Shown here piece by piece: positions 43,533-52,700 of a stretch of DNA of 64,000 nucleotides. The position numbers and the translations under genes are program-made. The stretch is from NCBI RefSeq assembly GCF_947242115.1, contig NC_074728.1, positions 2,544,701 to 2,608,700 of the forward strand, written 5' to 3'. Below the pieces are notes generated by a model. That model saw only the letters and a program-made list of their open reading frames with translations, was not told where the DNA came from and did not search any database. Each line of letters starts with the position of its first letter. Position 1 is the stretch's first letter. This DNA comes from Biomphalaria glabrata. Its lineage: Eukaryota > Mollusca > Gastropoda > Planorbidae.

Positions 43533-46354
43533 AATATAGTACATATTTATGCCAAAGTAGTTTTTCTGTTATTTAAAGTTTTACTGACGGTAACAACATC
43601 AATTATCGAGCTTTGAAACAATGCAGTTTTTTTTTTTATGGGAAACCTAAGAATTTTTTAAAGGTTATGTAAGGTACAAAAAATAATAGAATTTAAGAAT
43701 TTTTATTACTCGTCTAAAATGCTTTAGAAAGTTATTTAGGTTTTTGAGTTTGTACATAAAATCAATATTTATTAGTATAAATAAGTGCATAGGACATTTT
43801 CATAAAGAACTATAAATAGCTACCTTCCCGTGTACAACAGGAAGAAAGAGTTGATAAGTTATTTTAGCCATTTGATAAATTTTCGTACAACTTTTTAACC
43901 TTATAGAATAGAAATGTGTAAGATATTCCGATTGTAACACACACTTAATTTCAACTTAAGGAAATATTATTCTCTATGACTACAAAATTGCTTAAAACAA
44001 CAATTGGGCAATGAAACTAGGAGATTCTCACGAAAAACTACATAATCAGAAGGAATTAAACAGGGGCGTGGCTAGGAATTTTCCATAGTTTGGGGGCTCG
44101 GGGGGGACTTGACCTCTCTGGGGGGGGGGGGGGCTGCATTTTGCGTAATATTTAATTCTTAATGTAAAAAACACTCAAATTCTCCCCCCTCCCTCCTCCC
44201 CCCAACCCTAGCTACGCCACTGGATATATGCCAACTCAATCAAAAAAGAATCTTATTTTATATTAGTTATCCATTTGTTCTGAACTATGTTTCAAGCCGT
44301 AGAGTGAGAGTCTAATATCTCTCCTGTACATTGAATTGATTGTCAGCTACATATGGAAGAGCTTTTAGACATTTTGATAGTGCTTTGCTAGAAATTGCAC
44401 TAGTATCCAACACATAAAAAAAAAAAAAAAAAAAAAAACACTTCCATCATTTTGTACACAGGATACACCGAAAAAACGAAATATTTATAGTTTTTTTTTT
44501 TCCGCCATTTATGAAAGTCCCCAATAGAAAAAGCATAAGTGCTAACCGTTTAATGCAGTGATGCCCAAAATACGGCCCGCGGGCCAGATCCGGCCCGCGA
44601 CCTGATTCCATCCGGCCCGCCGAAAAGTCGACATAAAGTGCAGAAATGTATCTTGACCTACACTCTGGCCCTCACTTTTTATCTGATTGGTTGCTATCAT
44701 GTCATTTGTTGTTTTATGAAATGGGACTCTGTATGTAAAATCTACCAGAAAAAGTGAACTTCTCTTTTTTTTTTTTTTTTGAAACATGATAATAAGCTTA
44801 CATATTTGTTTTATACAGAAAGTTTAGCTATTTAAAAACACACCATAAAATCGGCATTGTGAAACAAATATTCCGGCATTCTTGTTAAAAAAAGGGATAA
44901 ACTTCAAATGTGCTATTAATGAATGTAAGTACTAGATACACTGGTTTCTAATCAAATACTTTCAGGTCAATTTCATTTCTTTTTTTACTTTTTGTGGCCC
45001 GCGACGCGAGTGTCGGAAATAAAATGGCCCGCAGGTCGAATTAGGTTGGGCATCACTGGTTTAATGCATTAGTATATGTAGGGAATCTTAGGTTGAGGCT
45101 GAGAGAAAGACACATTTCGAAAGCTAAAGAAACACAACTGTGTCTTGTATGCTCAGAAAGGGCAAGAGATGAAAACCCCATGCTGTGCATATATCAGTAG
45201 GTACACTTCTAGAGTCGCACATCCTCGATTAAGACTAGATGTAATTAAAACGGTGTTATTAAATGAGTGTCTTATGTGTTTCTATGGTGAAAGTGAGAAG
45301 AGGTTAGCGGTGTGAATGATGCAAGATAATCGGGCATTGTCGTCAGCTGTCTTTGGTTGAACACACGCATCGAGAATGCCAGAGTGAAAGGTCGTGTTTT
45401 TTGTTGTGAGGTTGAGTTTGCTCAAACTACCTTTTTATATTATCCCTAAAGCCTACTACATTTATTGTATTTCATCTCAAGTTGAATTTTTGTCTATATT
45501 GTAATAAAAGATTTAAAGTTTATATTTACTATTATTCACAAAGACGTAACTCAAGTTATTTCAAGTTTTACAAGTTTAAATATAATACGCCTACATGGGT
45601 TTACATGCACACTGAGCCTGCAGCACTTCAAATCAACGACCGTCTACAACAGTTTTTGCCGAAAAATTGGATGGAAGTGTCACAGAGTAGACCTGTTGTG
45701 GAGAAGTTTGATTACAGACCTGTGACGTGGCAACGAGCTATTGGTCTCCACTGCCCACTGGCTGGTACGTCGCAGGGCAGTGTTCGATCAGATAACGGTC
45801 AGATAACGAATGGTCTTGGTTTGATACACTACTGTTCGCGGCATCTGATCGAGAGAGACGAGACTTAAACGAGAACATTGATTGTCAAAGCGCCCGCACA
45901 GAGCATCAACAGAGAATGCTGACAATGCCCTTCAAAGCTGCATACTATAAAAAGAGGCCAGAACAAGACTCTAGCCCCAAGGCCCTACTATAGAAGAAAA
46001 GCTATACGGAGAACTGCCTGATATGGAGACCACAGCGCAGTAATTAATTGACTAATTGGTTATTTTTCTTTTAAATTGATTCCTATCTTTTCTATGTGAA
46101 TGAATACTTGTCTAAAGTCTCATCTGGATCTGAGTATGTGTGTGACTAAATAACGTGTAAGCCTACAACCTTTTACCAGACAGACAGACAGACAGAATGA
46201 GGTGATAGGCCTATAGGTTTGTAAAAAAAAAAATCAGATACATTCTTTATTGCAAAAAAGTTTTTTCATAATATTTTTTTCCCACTTACTTGAACGATAC
46301 AGATCTAACAGCAAATCGCAAATCAATGGAGCCACACGAAACAGACGTGTACAT
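29594..46354 (-). CDS. Nine-exon coiled-coil protein with Pro/His-rich tail, function unknown
   Basis: Minus-strand exons: 46290-46354, 43320-43457, 41167-41263, 38778-38898, 38145-38201, 36318-36667, 32787-32897, 31970-32024, 29594-29739 (stop TGA). All eight introns are GT-AG and every phase fits; e.g. TTC-AA|A joins exons 1-2 and TTA-A|AG joins exons 8-9. The model gives 379 residues. Residues 23-100 and 161-331 are mostly helical with heptads (LQSRVESLEEIVSSI; KLSSNLQNLEDTLQRQ; SSQLERLESDFSQYK; FDQLKTDFDTVSRSV). Residues 142-160 are polar linker. The last 35 residues are WPPHPHMPPPFMPPPPP then HDHHHRRHHHRHC, a possible metal-binding tail. ATG 46354 is only the first ATG seen: the frame stays open about 100 bases upstream (VYPIELSVCC...), so a 5' exon is probably missing. 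The coiled coil recalls the linker of snail immune lectins (FREP/CREP), but no Ig, fibrinogen or lectin domain is seen; that link is speculation. The 3' exon could start at a NAGNAG-like alternative six bases upstream of exon 2. Confidence 0.83.
29798..30097. mobile_element. hAT-type MITE, CAGTGGCGTAGCTA family, long copy
   Basis: The ends are 'tagtggcggagctaggg' and 'cttgctgcgccactg', and the interior keeps 'ctcatgtcataatgtcaaat'. It lies in the last intron of the coiled-coil gene, just upstream of the terminal exon. Flanking 8-mers match only at about 5 positions. Confidence 0.7.
30307..31915. repeat. Polypyrimidine tandem tract flanked by two SINE-B tail fragments
   Basis: From 30338 to about 31440 the + strand is built of 'cttcctcactgtttctctc' units of 19-24 bp in varying order. 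From 31506 to 31735 it changes to about four 54-bp units with 'cttcttctcgtgcacgctct'. On both sides stands the same SINE family B tail piece, 'tttcagaccttgcgatctat' (about 30312 and 31792), and the SINE body continues after the second. The whole lies in the last intron of the coiled-coil gene. Confidence 0.9.
32130..32770 (+). repeat. AT-rich two-part dispersed repeat, longest copy
   Basis: Both halves are present, each with 'atcaaacaaaataattaat' and a 'gagaatgg.tgtgggagaaa' block, plus an extra partial third repeat of the end segment (about 32650-32765). It lies between exons 7 and 8 of the coiled-coil gene, touching exon 7. Confidence 0.85.
33455..33610 (+). mobile_element. LINE fragment
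   Basis: It encodes LVTSIFLYACESWTLTADV, then MVLRCYRKILGVT. This is the post-reverse-transcriptase region of the LINE family also found at 41885-43125. Confidence 0.85.
34327..35670 (+). repeat. 27-bp tandem array interrupted by a LINE insertion
   Basis: Units of 27 bp ('tttcaatttacgtatgattt' plus 'ccactac') fill 34327-34665. Related, more AT-rich 27-bp units ('tttcaatttacttctaataa') fill 35512-35670. Diverged units continue up to 34740. The LINE at 34748-35501 sits between them. Confidence 0.88.
34748..35501 (+). mobile_element. LINE 3' fragment with 11-bp target duplication
   Basis: It carries the series ALLYGSESW-like (STLLYGSESWATYMRQEHRL), then RCLRRIMCISWRDHVSN, LTQRRLRWLGHVTRMPDGRI and RPKGRPRL, and a zinc-finger-like end CRNKGKLCRSSIGLISH. 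Several stops and frameshifts are present. The 11-mer 'tatatttatac' stands immediately left (34737-34747) and right (35502-35512). This marks both edges of a 5'-truncated insertion into the 27-bp array. Confidence 0.88.
35808..36125. mobile_element. MITE, CAGGGCCGG family
   Basis: The ends are 'cagggccggccttgg' and 'ccttagaccggccctg', with a second inner inverted pair 'ggaggccctaggcg' on both sides. A terminal piece recurs at 1296-1370. Matching target duplications were not found. It lies in intron 6 of the coiled-coil gene. Confidence 0.8.
36740..36977 (+). other. Unidentified coding-like repeated fragment
   Basis: An open frame of about 77 codons ends with a stop at 36975. It reads IWENIPLANYFIQKLYETKL, then GESWTLISNMSLPTINSTVG, and finishes LLFDRYNFSK. 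Composition and length look like the C-terminal end of a real protein, but I do not recognise the family. A diverged copy of its last third and the following non-coding tail is at 1915-2050, so it belongs to a repeat. It lies on the strand opposite the coiled-coil gene, inside intron 5. Confidence 0.55.
37397..37590 (-). repeat. tRNA-derived SINE, family B (diverged)
   Basis: The reverse family B order is visible: tail 'gccagcacaacgaccaac', then the head 'aagccaagcgctttgcaact'. Confidence 0.75.
37655..38040 (+). mobile_element. LINE fragment, C-terminal ORF2 end, different lineage
   Basis: Decayed frames encode MPRQKWLRRI, EILCRTGRRPFNEIVTERRI, then RGKRKHGRPRITWHHTF and GTRWEEALDVA. The motif order is that of a non-LTR retrotransposon C terminus, distinct from the one at 34748. 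A short 'gacagaatgaatgac' duplication is inside. Confidence 0.75.
39085..39625 (-). repeat. SINE family C copy carrying an internal minisatellite
   Basis: The outer parts, 'atagcactactttcatgcga' near 39110 and 'ggggtatctgaaagaagcag' with the tRNA-like head near 39570-39620, match the SINE at 18430-18672. Between them, 39226-39492 is a tandem array of 'tatgtggggaatatatgtgg' type units, about 26 bp with shorter variants. In the 18430 copy the same place holds only one short G-rich segment, so the array grew inside the SINE. It lies in intron 3 of the coiled-coil gene. Confidence 0.82.
39655..39935 (-). repeat. tRNA-derived SINE, family B
   Basis: The reverse of the full family B is visible, from tail 'ccctgcgttctatagggcat' to head 'ctgccgctcagccaccgcgc'. 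It stands directly beside the SINE C copy. Confidence 0.9.
39989..40119 (+). repeat. 33-bp tandem repeat, four units
   Basis: Four nearly identical units of 'gctacctcagcaataaggga' plus 'attagaatataat'. Confidence 0.95.
40175..40400 (-). repeat. AT-rich two-part dispersed repeat (partial, inverted)
   Basis: It reads inversely as 'gtacacgttatttcttccac' and 'aattagttcccattatac', matching the second half of the family. Confidence 0.85.
40455..40520 (+). repeat. tRNA-like SINE head
   Basis: 'ggcacagtggttagtgtg' and 'gagttcgaattc' are A- and B-box-like with tRNA spacing. No body matching the other families follows. Confidence 0.5.
41035..41150 (-). repeat. tRNA-derived SINE, family B (tail part only)
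   Basis: Only the tail half is present: 'tacaggtcatctgtttctat' to 'actttccccaactctat'. It ends about 17 bases before the exon 3 donor region of the coiled-coil gene. Confidence 0.8.
41885..43125 (-). mobile_element. LINE ORF2 C-terminal part with an internal 33-bp expansion
   Basis: On the minus strand the order is LRCYRRI repeated, then ILGITYKDRITNDEIKDRI, a decayed middle, then RKKKRQAKKKRWEDN and TKEWTGLSLKEI. This is the same LINE as at 5431, 23260 and 33455. The expansion is described separately. The fragment lies in intron 2 of the coiled-coil gene. Confidence 0.88.
42510..43112 (-). repeat. 33-bp minisatellite, about 18 units, born inside the LINE reading frame
   Basis: Each unit is 'ccattgctaggatccttctg' plus 'tagcatcttaggt' on the + strand, and encodes the LINE residues MDLRCYRRILA on the minus strand. 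The same residues occur once in the LINE fragment at 33455 (MVLRCYRKILG). Because 33 is a multiple of three, frames stay open through the array on both strands. Units differ by only a few substitutions. Confidence 0.95.
43179..43259. mobile_element. TTAA-flanked MITE, short form
   Basis: 81 bp between TTAA sites with ends 'ctctttcactccg' and 'aggagagaaaggg'. It is nearly identical inside to 13942-14024. The right end reads CCCTTTC inward from TTAA. Confidence 0.85.
43473..43528. repeat. (GT)n(GA)n compound microsatellite
   Basis: About nine GT steps followed by about eighteen GA steps, immediately next to the exon 2 acceptor of the coiled-coil gene. Confidence 0.95.
44061..44222. mobile_element. 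hAT-type MITE, CAGTGGCGTAGCTA family
   Basis: The ends 'caggggcgtggctagg' and 'ccctagctacgccactg' are inverted. A G-rich run and a C-rich run lie inside. Flanking 8-mers are only weakly alike. Confidence 0.78.
44556..45058. mobile_element. hAT-type nonautonomous element with exact 8-bp target duplication
   Basis: The element begins 'cagtgatgcccaaaatacgg' and ends 'ttgggcatcactg'. It is flanked on both sides by 'gtttaatg' (44548-44555 and 45059-45066). The subterminal 'ggcccgcgggcc' is a perfect palindrome. It shares ends with the degenerate hAT at 10699-11376. No transposase is recognised. Confidence 0.92.
45190..45880 (+). repeat. Dispersed repeat family E, with an unsupported open frame
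   Basis: Blocks 'tgtgaatgatgcaagataat' and 'cttcaaatcaacgaccgtct' match 18820-19700 in inverse orientation. A 128-codon open frame (45482-45868) crosses the repeat. It has no domain and is probably chance. Confidence 0.55.
46015..46225 (+). repeat. AT-rich two-part dispersed repeat (second half)
   Basis: 'aattaattgactaattggtt' is followed by the 'cgtgtaagc' and GACA-run end of the family. Confidence 0.8.
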
Positions 46355-46729
46355 ACTAACACGACTTTCTATAAGTTTATCCTTTGCTGGTATGTCACAA
46401 CACACTGAAAGTTCTATTGGATACACACGACCTGCTCCAGTGACCCAATACACGTAATGCTATCGCATGACCTGGTTTACGGGACGATCCAATATGCGGT
46501 TGCGTCACAGTTCATGGTGGTGCCAATGTTTCAAGTATCACGGAAAGGTAAATACAGTGTAAAGACCAGGGTTTCTGATTCATCCCAATGCCGCTAGCCC
46601 GCTACCTCGTGGCTCTTTATTTTCGTTGCTACTTAACAACTGTCATTTTGATCATGTTTATTGAATAACTATTTTCTATGCGGAATGTAGTTCTACTGTT
46701 GTTGACCCACCTTTAACTATCCCTTAGTC

Positions 46730-46925
46730 CAGCGGTTCTCAACCTTTTAAGATCGGCGACTCCTTTTAGAACCCCCCACTCTGCCGCGACCCCCCTAACA
46801 CACACACACACAGCAATAGAAGAATAGACAAAATGCAATCCATATTTTCGATGGTCTTTGGCGACCCCTGGCAAATTGTCGATCGACACCCAAGGGGGTC
46901 GCGACCCACAGGTTGAGAACCCCTG
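46730..46925. mobile_element. hAT MITE, CAGCGGTTCTCAACC family, exact 8-bp target duplication
   Basis: The termini 'cagcggttctcaacct' and 'aggttgagaacccctg' are inverted. 'ccttagtc' stands on both sides (46722-46729 and 46926-46933). The right-hand flank continues as 'cgttggaccgttgaggcacc', which is LINE sequence (compare 5431 and 41940). The terminus resembles Charlie/MER5-type hAT ends known from other animals. Confidence 0.93.
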
Positions 46926-47193
46926 CCTTAGTCCGTTGGACCGTTGAGGCACCACGCAAGATCGGTCTTATATGTTGTCTGTACTATTTTTTTTTTGTTG
47001 CTTCCCTTGTTCTTCATGTTACAGAACCATATCTAAAAGAAATACGTGTGCAAAATTTCATTTCAGCTTTATCCGAAATTGGGTGTCGGAGAAAAATTGT
47101 GTACAAACTTTTTTTTTTTTTTTACTGTTTGATGCTCAAACAGGGTTTTTTTCAAACTAAGAGCTCGAAGAGCCTTTGGCTCAGCTCTTAGAC

Positions 47194-47365
47194 CAGCGGT
47201 TCTCAACCTTTTAAGCTAGGCGACCCCTTTTTACAATCTCCCACTCTGCCGCGACCCCCCCCCCCCCATACACACACATACAGCAATAGAAGAATAGACA
47301 ATAACAATCCTTATTTTTGATGGTCTTAGGCGACCCCTGGCAAATCGTCAATCGACCCCCAAGGA
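47194..47365. mobile_element. Second copy of the CAGCGGTTCTCAACC MITE, right end lost
   Basis: It matches the copy at 46730 from the left terminus through 'gcgacccctggcaaatcgtc' but stops before the right terminus. It contains a C run of about 15. Confidence 0.85.
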
Positions 47366-47459
47366 TATATATCCTGGGATATGTTTCTCGTAATTTTTTG
47401 TCCTAATTACTCTGTCTTGTATTGCTGTAACTAAGCCTTCAGTTTTAGGGTAGAGAAGC

Positions 47460-47800
47460 AGTCTTGTCAATGTTTTCTCCATCTAATAATGCCGGGAATT
47501 TTCCGTGGAGTGTTTTTTCTTACCAATGGCGAATCTCTTTTGGTGGAGGACTTGTGGTTAAACATCGAAATTTGGTTCGTAGTATTTTTGATAGTCTGTA
47601 GATGTCATGTAGGTCGGTCGGGATGGCCCAGCTATTTATTGCAGTGATGAGGTTACAGCCAGACAGTTTAGTGTTGAGGATTTTTTTTTGTGGCATTCTG
47701 GTTTATTCCAAGATATTTATAAAGAGAGGCAGAGTTCAATTCCCTCGATACCCTCCAATGCAATGTTGGTGTTGGCTGCCTCGCACTCTAACATTTATAC
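47460..47800 (-). mobile_element. Possible LINE reverse transcriptase fragment, badly decayed
   Basis: Minus-strand frames give YKYLGINQNATKK, then LNCLAV/KLSGCNLITAINSWAIP pieces. These resemble the YRYLG...AINSWAV region of some LINE reverse transcriptases. Frames shift repeatedly, so the call is tentative. Confidence 0.4.
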
Positions 47801-48134
47801 CATAGGGTCTACTTATACAGGTATAAGAAACATAGCGTCACGTAAGTTTTAATTATGGTGTGTAACTTTGCGCGTTTTCTGCATATAGATTTAAATCATC
47901 TCTGAATAATAGGCAAGATGTACTTTTTCTAAATGTAGTGTCTACCTTATCGTCCCTACATAGTGCAATGGAGTAATTTAGGTAGTGGGTTAAACTCAGA
48001 TGTAGATTTATCTTCCAGTTATCCAGACTCTCGCGGAACTGAATCAACTGCTTTTTTTTTGTAGTCGATGTAGCACATGTTAAGTTTCTTTTTCTCCTTT
48101 TTTTTAAAGGGGGTGGGGGGGTGGAGTGGGGGAA

Positions 48135-48290
48135 CTCCGTCCTTAAAACTATATCTACCAATGATGTACAAGTTAGTTCCCTTATTCTATATCAAACAAA
48201 ATAATTAATTCCCATTGGGTATTTTCGTTTATTGATTCGTGTTTTGTTAAGTGCAATAAATAATTGTTTAAAGTATCAACTTGACAGGGC
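48135..48290 (+). repeat. AT-rich two-part dispersed repeat (first half)
   Basis: It holds 'aaaactatatctaccaatga', 'atatcaaacaaaataattaa' and 'gttaagtgcaataaataatt' in family order. Confidence 0.8.
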
Positions 48291-48461
48291 CAGGCATTTC
48301 TATGAAATCTGGCCACCATATTACGTGCCATTTGAAGGGTATCGAATTATATATATCCTTAAAACTCATTATGTTAAGTTTGATATCGTGACGAAAACTG
48401 GGTTTATGTATCATGATGCATTTCTAATAGTAGGCAGTCTGCATGGTTTAAAAACAAAGCA

Positions 48462-48712
48462 GAGTATTCCTTTCAGACCTTGAGATCTATGGGGGCAGAT
48501 GATGCAAAGGTCATCTGTTTCTGTGGCCCACGGTTAACGAGGGTGCCATGTGACCAGCATAACGACCAACCGCCTTTACTTTTCCCCAACTAATATCAGT
48601 TATGTCAGGTACCCCTTAGAGCTGGGTTAAAATTCCCAGTCTTCACCAGGATTCTAACACGGGACCTCGGTTCGGAAGCCAAGCGCTTTATCGCTAAGCC
48701 ACCGCACCTGCT
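48462..48712 (-). repeat. tRNA-derived SINE, family B
   Basis: A full inverse copy, from tail 'tttcagaccttgagatctat' to head 'tatcgctaagccaccgcacc'. Confidence 0.9.
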
Positions 48713-49110
48713 TGGTTTGCTATATGAATAATTCCTGTCATGATTTTTAAAACTATTTGATACTACCAAATAACACTTGAAATGAGATTTTTATTATAAC
48801 GTGAAAAAATAAATACTTCTATCATTTTGGCCTTCATATTCACATACAAGGCTCGTTAAGATCCCCCATCAATGAGCTATTCGAGTGTGTTTAAATAGAT
48901 TACTCGTAGAATGTCCTTATCAACAGCCATCACCATGAAATTTTCTGTCTCTTTTCATGGTTCTTTTCAGCCTATTTTTTTTAAATATTTAATATATATT
49001 TAATATTCAGTGACCTCGTTCGTTCGTACAAGACAGCATAATTAAAAGATACACCCCTGTCAATAAACTTTACCTCTTTAAAATTCTATATTTATCGCAT
49101 CATCTGCTGC

Positions 49111-49480
49111 GTGTTCTCATCGGATTCAGTTTCACTCCTAACTCCTGTCCATGTTCTCATCAGATTCAGTTTCACTCCCAACTCCTATCCATGTTCTCAT
49201 CAGATTCAGTTTCACTCCTAACTCCTATCCATGTTCTCATCAGATTCAGTTTCACTCCTAACTCCTATCCATGTTCTCATCAGATTCAGTTTCACTCCCA
49301 ACTCCTATCCATGTTCTCATCAGATTCAGTTTCACTCCCAACTCCTATCCATGTTCTCATCAGATTCAGTTTCACTCCTAACTCCTATCCATGTTCTCAT
49401 CAGATTCAGTTTCACTCCTAACTCCTGTCCATGTTCTCATCAGATTCAGTTTCACTCCTAACTCCTGTCCATGTTCTCAG
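49111..49480 (+). repeat. 40-bp tandem array, about nine units
   Basis: Units 'ttctcatcagattcagtttc' plus 'actcctaactcctatccatg'. C/T changes at two positions define the unit variants. Confidence 0.95.
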
Positions 49481-49668
49481 GCATATGGAATTAAATGGAC
49501 AAATCCAACTCTTCATCCTCAATTCTTTTGTCTGGCCACCTCACAAAGTCGTCTGCTGCTTTTTCAATAACCTGTAGATCCTGTTCGAGTGTCTACATCT
49601 TCGAGTTGGCTACACACACAATTTTAGGCTATGTGAGCCCAGAGCATCACGTTCATTTGTTTAAAGGT

Positions 49669-49752
49669 AATTTTACTATTTCTCTCCTAACTGACGATAT
49701 CAGCGTTGATTCCACCAGAATGTGGTAAATAATTACGCAGAGAAAGAGTTAA
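49669..49752. mobile_element. TTAA-type MITE, short form, inverted and diverged
   Basis: It shows the inverse of the 13942 copy, with 'tgacgatatcagcgttgatt' and 'ccaccagaatgtggtaaata'. The left TTAA is degraded. A further one-ended piece lies at about 49822-49870. Confidence 0.75.
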
Positions 49753-50946
49753 TATCTTTCTGAACAGCAAATAGTGTCAAGATTGCTTCATATTTTAGCA
49801 AAGTCTCTTTGTACTTCGGTTTAACTCTTTATCTCCGTAATTATTTTTCCACGTTCTGACAGAATTGTTCTTTTTTGTTGTTGACTATCTTGTGTATGCC
49901 CCTATGAAGGATGAAGCCTACTAAAAGCACTGTATACGGATGTAGGCTATTACATTATTTCGAAAAATGCGTTAAATTAGTAGCCCCCTAATACACTGTA
50001 CATCACGACGCTTTGAGTGCTCCTTTTAAAAAAGAATATTATTAAATCTTCTCTAGCGAAGGGAGAGAACAAAAAAGTCAATATGTACATTGATAATCTC
50101 TTTATTATTTCCCTTGCCTCAACACTAGGCTACTTTTAAATCCATCTGAGTATTATAAAAAAAACGACATTGTTCCCAACGAAAAAAAAATTAATTTATT
50201 CAATGAAGTCGCGAGACGCCCGTACGAGGTCAGAAGAAAGGTGAAAAATGTACACAAAATAGTTTCTTCGCTAAAAGCCAGTTTATTCGAAATGATACAA
50301 TATTACATACACAAAGACTCGACAAAACTGTCCGGACAATTGGCTAATAGTTTTGGACTCTCGTCAGAAAGGATATTTCTCATGTTATGTAAGGTGTCCT
50401 TGATCGTCTGAGCAAAAAAAAATCTTAAAAGATTTACACGACTTAATGATGTTAATAATAGTTTTTATTTGTACTGGACATTGAAAATTTTTTTGAAAAA
50501 AAAAAGGGAAATGGTGGTGACCGAACGTTGTGCTAGGTTCACGGGGCATAAGCCCATTCGTAGGCAGACGTAGGAAGCCGAAATAGGGAAAACGAAAGCC
50601 TCAAAACATGGCGTCGCACCTTCTTAGAGACTTGGAGGAGGAAGGGGAAACTTGTCTGAAACCGTAGAGAGAAAGATTTACAACTAAGTTTTGAGGCTTT
50701 TAACTGCGCCGCATCTGGAAGTCTAGTATAAGTAATCATCATTTTTGAAGTAACGTCTGTATTATATAAGATAGCTTGTGGAAAGACTTGAATGGAAACG
50801 CAGCGACGAATATGTTTGTGGATGAGGGAGAAGCTATGACCTGCTTTTAGATGCTGCATGAATTTTAAAACTACACATGTGTAAATCTGCTAGTTTAGTT
50901 AGGACACTACTTTCTAAAGGTCCAGGAGAGAGTTATATATTTTGAA

Positions 50947-51110
50947 AGGCTTGCCTGGCCGTGCAGTATGCGCGCTGGAGTGTGGTCCGGTAGTCTCGAT
51001 GGTCTCGGGTTCATACCCTGCCCGCTGCCATACACTCGTCCTGTGGGAGGTTTGAACTAGGAAATAGATTCTCTTCAACTCTAAAGGAACATCCGCACTA
51101 TGTAGAACTG
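50947..51110 (+). repeat. tRNA-derived SINE, family A
   Basis: Head 'gcctggccgtgcagtatgcg', B box 'cgggttcataccctg', tail 'aactctaaaggaacatcc'. Confidence 0.85.
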
Positions 51111-51114
51111 TCGT

Positions 51115-51920
51115 TGACCTGTGAGAGTGAACAACGAAGTGGACCTGTGTTGAACACTTTGGCAGAAAAGTTTGTACTACTTGACTTTTGATCTAGCGAC
51201 CAGAAGGAAACGATGTGTTTTTATTTGATCTGGTCACAAGTTTGCTGTGAATAGAGACTTTTTTGTTTTGTTTTCTTTAACGTCTGACACAACTTTAGGT
51301 CACGTCACCCTTGAGTCACTCCTGGGTTTATGTGGTGCACACTGAGTGTGAGAGAAACACTACAACTCAGTGCGGAGTAATTGTCAACAGTTTGTTTCGC
51401 AAAGACTCAGAATTGTTACCCCCCCCCCCCCATATTGGATCAGACTGCAAAGCATTGTCAACAGTTTGTCCCCCAAAAACTCCAGAATTGTAACCCCACG
51501 ATAGGCCTATTTGATTTTCTTTAAATGGGAAGACATTTTTGGAAACCTGAGCAATTGAGACTGCATTCCTGGAACATGCCTACAACACCTGTCAACATTG
51601 ATACTACCATTAGAGAATACAGAGATAGTGAAGAAACAAATTGAAGTCTAACTGTACAAGTCTGCTGGTGAGACATCTTTCCAACCCTACATCCTCAAGA
51701 CATTTGGCGCCATTCACGGCGTCTTTCCAACCCTACATTCCGAGGATGTTTGGCTTCATTCCTAGTGTTTTGCCAATCCCATATCCTCAGGACATTTAAC
51801 TCCAACTAACTCCCTACAATAACATGTCTTTTCAATCTGGTATTCCTTTAAGTTGTCTCCCCTACCTAAGACCGCTTATCCTGCATCATTCACACTGCAT
51901 TGCTAACCTGTTCTCACTGT
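51115..51920 (+). repeat. Dispersed repeat family E (diverged)
   Basis: Matches with the copies at 18820 and 45190 are visible at both ends, 'gtgcacactgagtgtgag' and 'tgcatcattcacactgcatt'. The middle is not alignable by eye. It contains repeated 'ccaaccctacat' phrases. Confidence 0.45.
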
Positions 51921-52369
51921 TCTCACTGTCAACACAAAAACACACGACTGTGTTTATGTCGTAATACGTTGTCTAAGGTCATATCAACAAAAGAGATGAC
52001 CTTTTCTCTTACAACTTCTTTTGTTACAAGAGAGGCCAAATTCTCAAGCAACAGGTGGGATTTCAGGACCCTTTGTGATGACAGTCAGTAGCACATAGCA
52101 TACACCCAGGCAGTTTTGCAGTTCTAATTCTTAAGAAATATCTACATGTCGCCTAGAAAGCTTATAAACAAAGGGAGATCACTACCTTCTCATAAAACAA
52201 ATAACTGGTGGACATCAAATGAATCATAGATTAATAGATTTAATTAATCAAACTCTTTAAGCGGTGATGATGGTGGTGACCCGACTAAAAGAGACCAATA
52301 AATGAATAAAACATCAAATTTGGGTGTAATGGATTCTAGATACACTCCTTTTCTTCAAAGCTTACGTGA

Positions 52370-52700
52370 ATTCACTCTGTCTGTCTGGTAAAAAGTTTGT
52401 ACACGTTATTTTTCACTTTCTTGGACCAAGATGAAATTATTCATTGGCATAGACAACACATTTAAAATTAAAAAAAAAACAACAACAATTAGCCAATTAA
52501 TTACTGGTTATTCATTATTTCCTCTGATACTAACAAGGGAAATTAATCCTTCAGTATTCACAGACATGGCTAAATATGTATGGTTTTGCCACTTAAGATA
52601 ATTGAACGTTATTTCTCCACACCCTTTCTCAATTAATTATTGGTAATTAATTATTGAATAACTTCTACATAATTAAGAGATATTGTTGTAAGTGAGGAGT
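52370..52700 (-). repeat. AT-rich two-part dispersed repeat (inverted, rearranged)
   Basis: It shows 'aaaaagtttgtacacgttat', then 'caattaattactggttatt', then a second block with 'tttctcaattaattattgg', all inverse to the family. Confidence 0.75.

Noticed and set aside
45482-45868. 128-codon open frame on the + strand
   Set aside because: It crosses dispersed repeat E, has no domain, and its inverted relative at 19.2 kb does not keep the frame.
50539-50859. 106-codon minus-strand frame
   Set aside because: Part of it is the dispersed repeat seen at 9984 and 63882; no domain or splice support.
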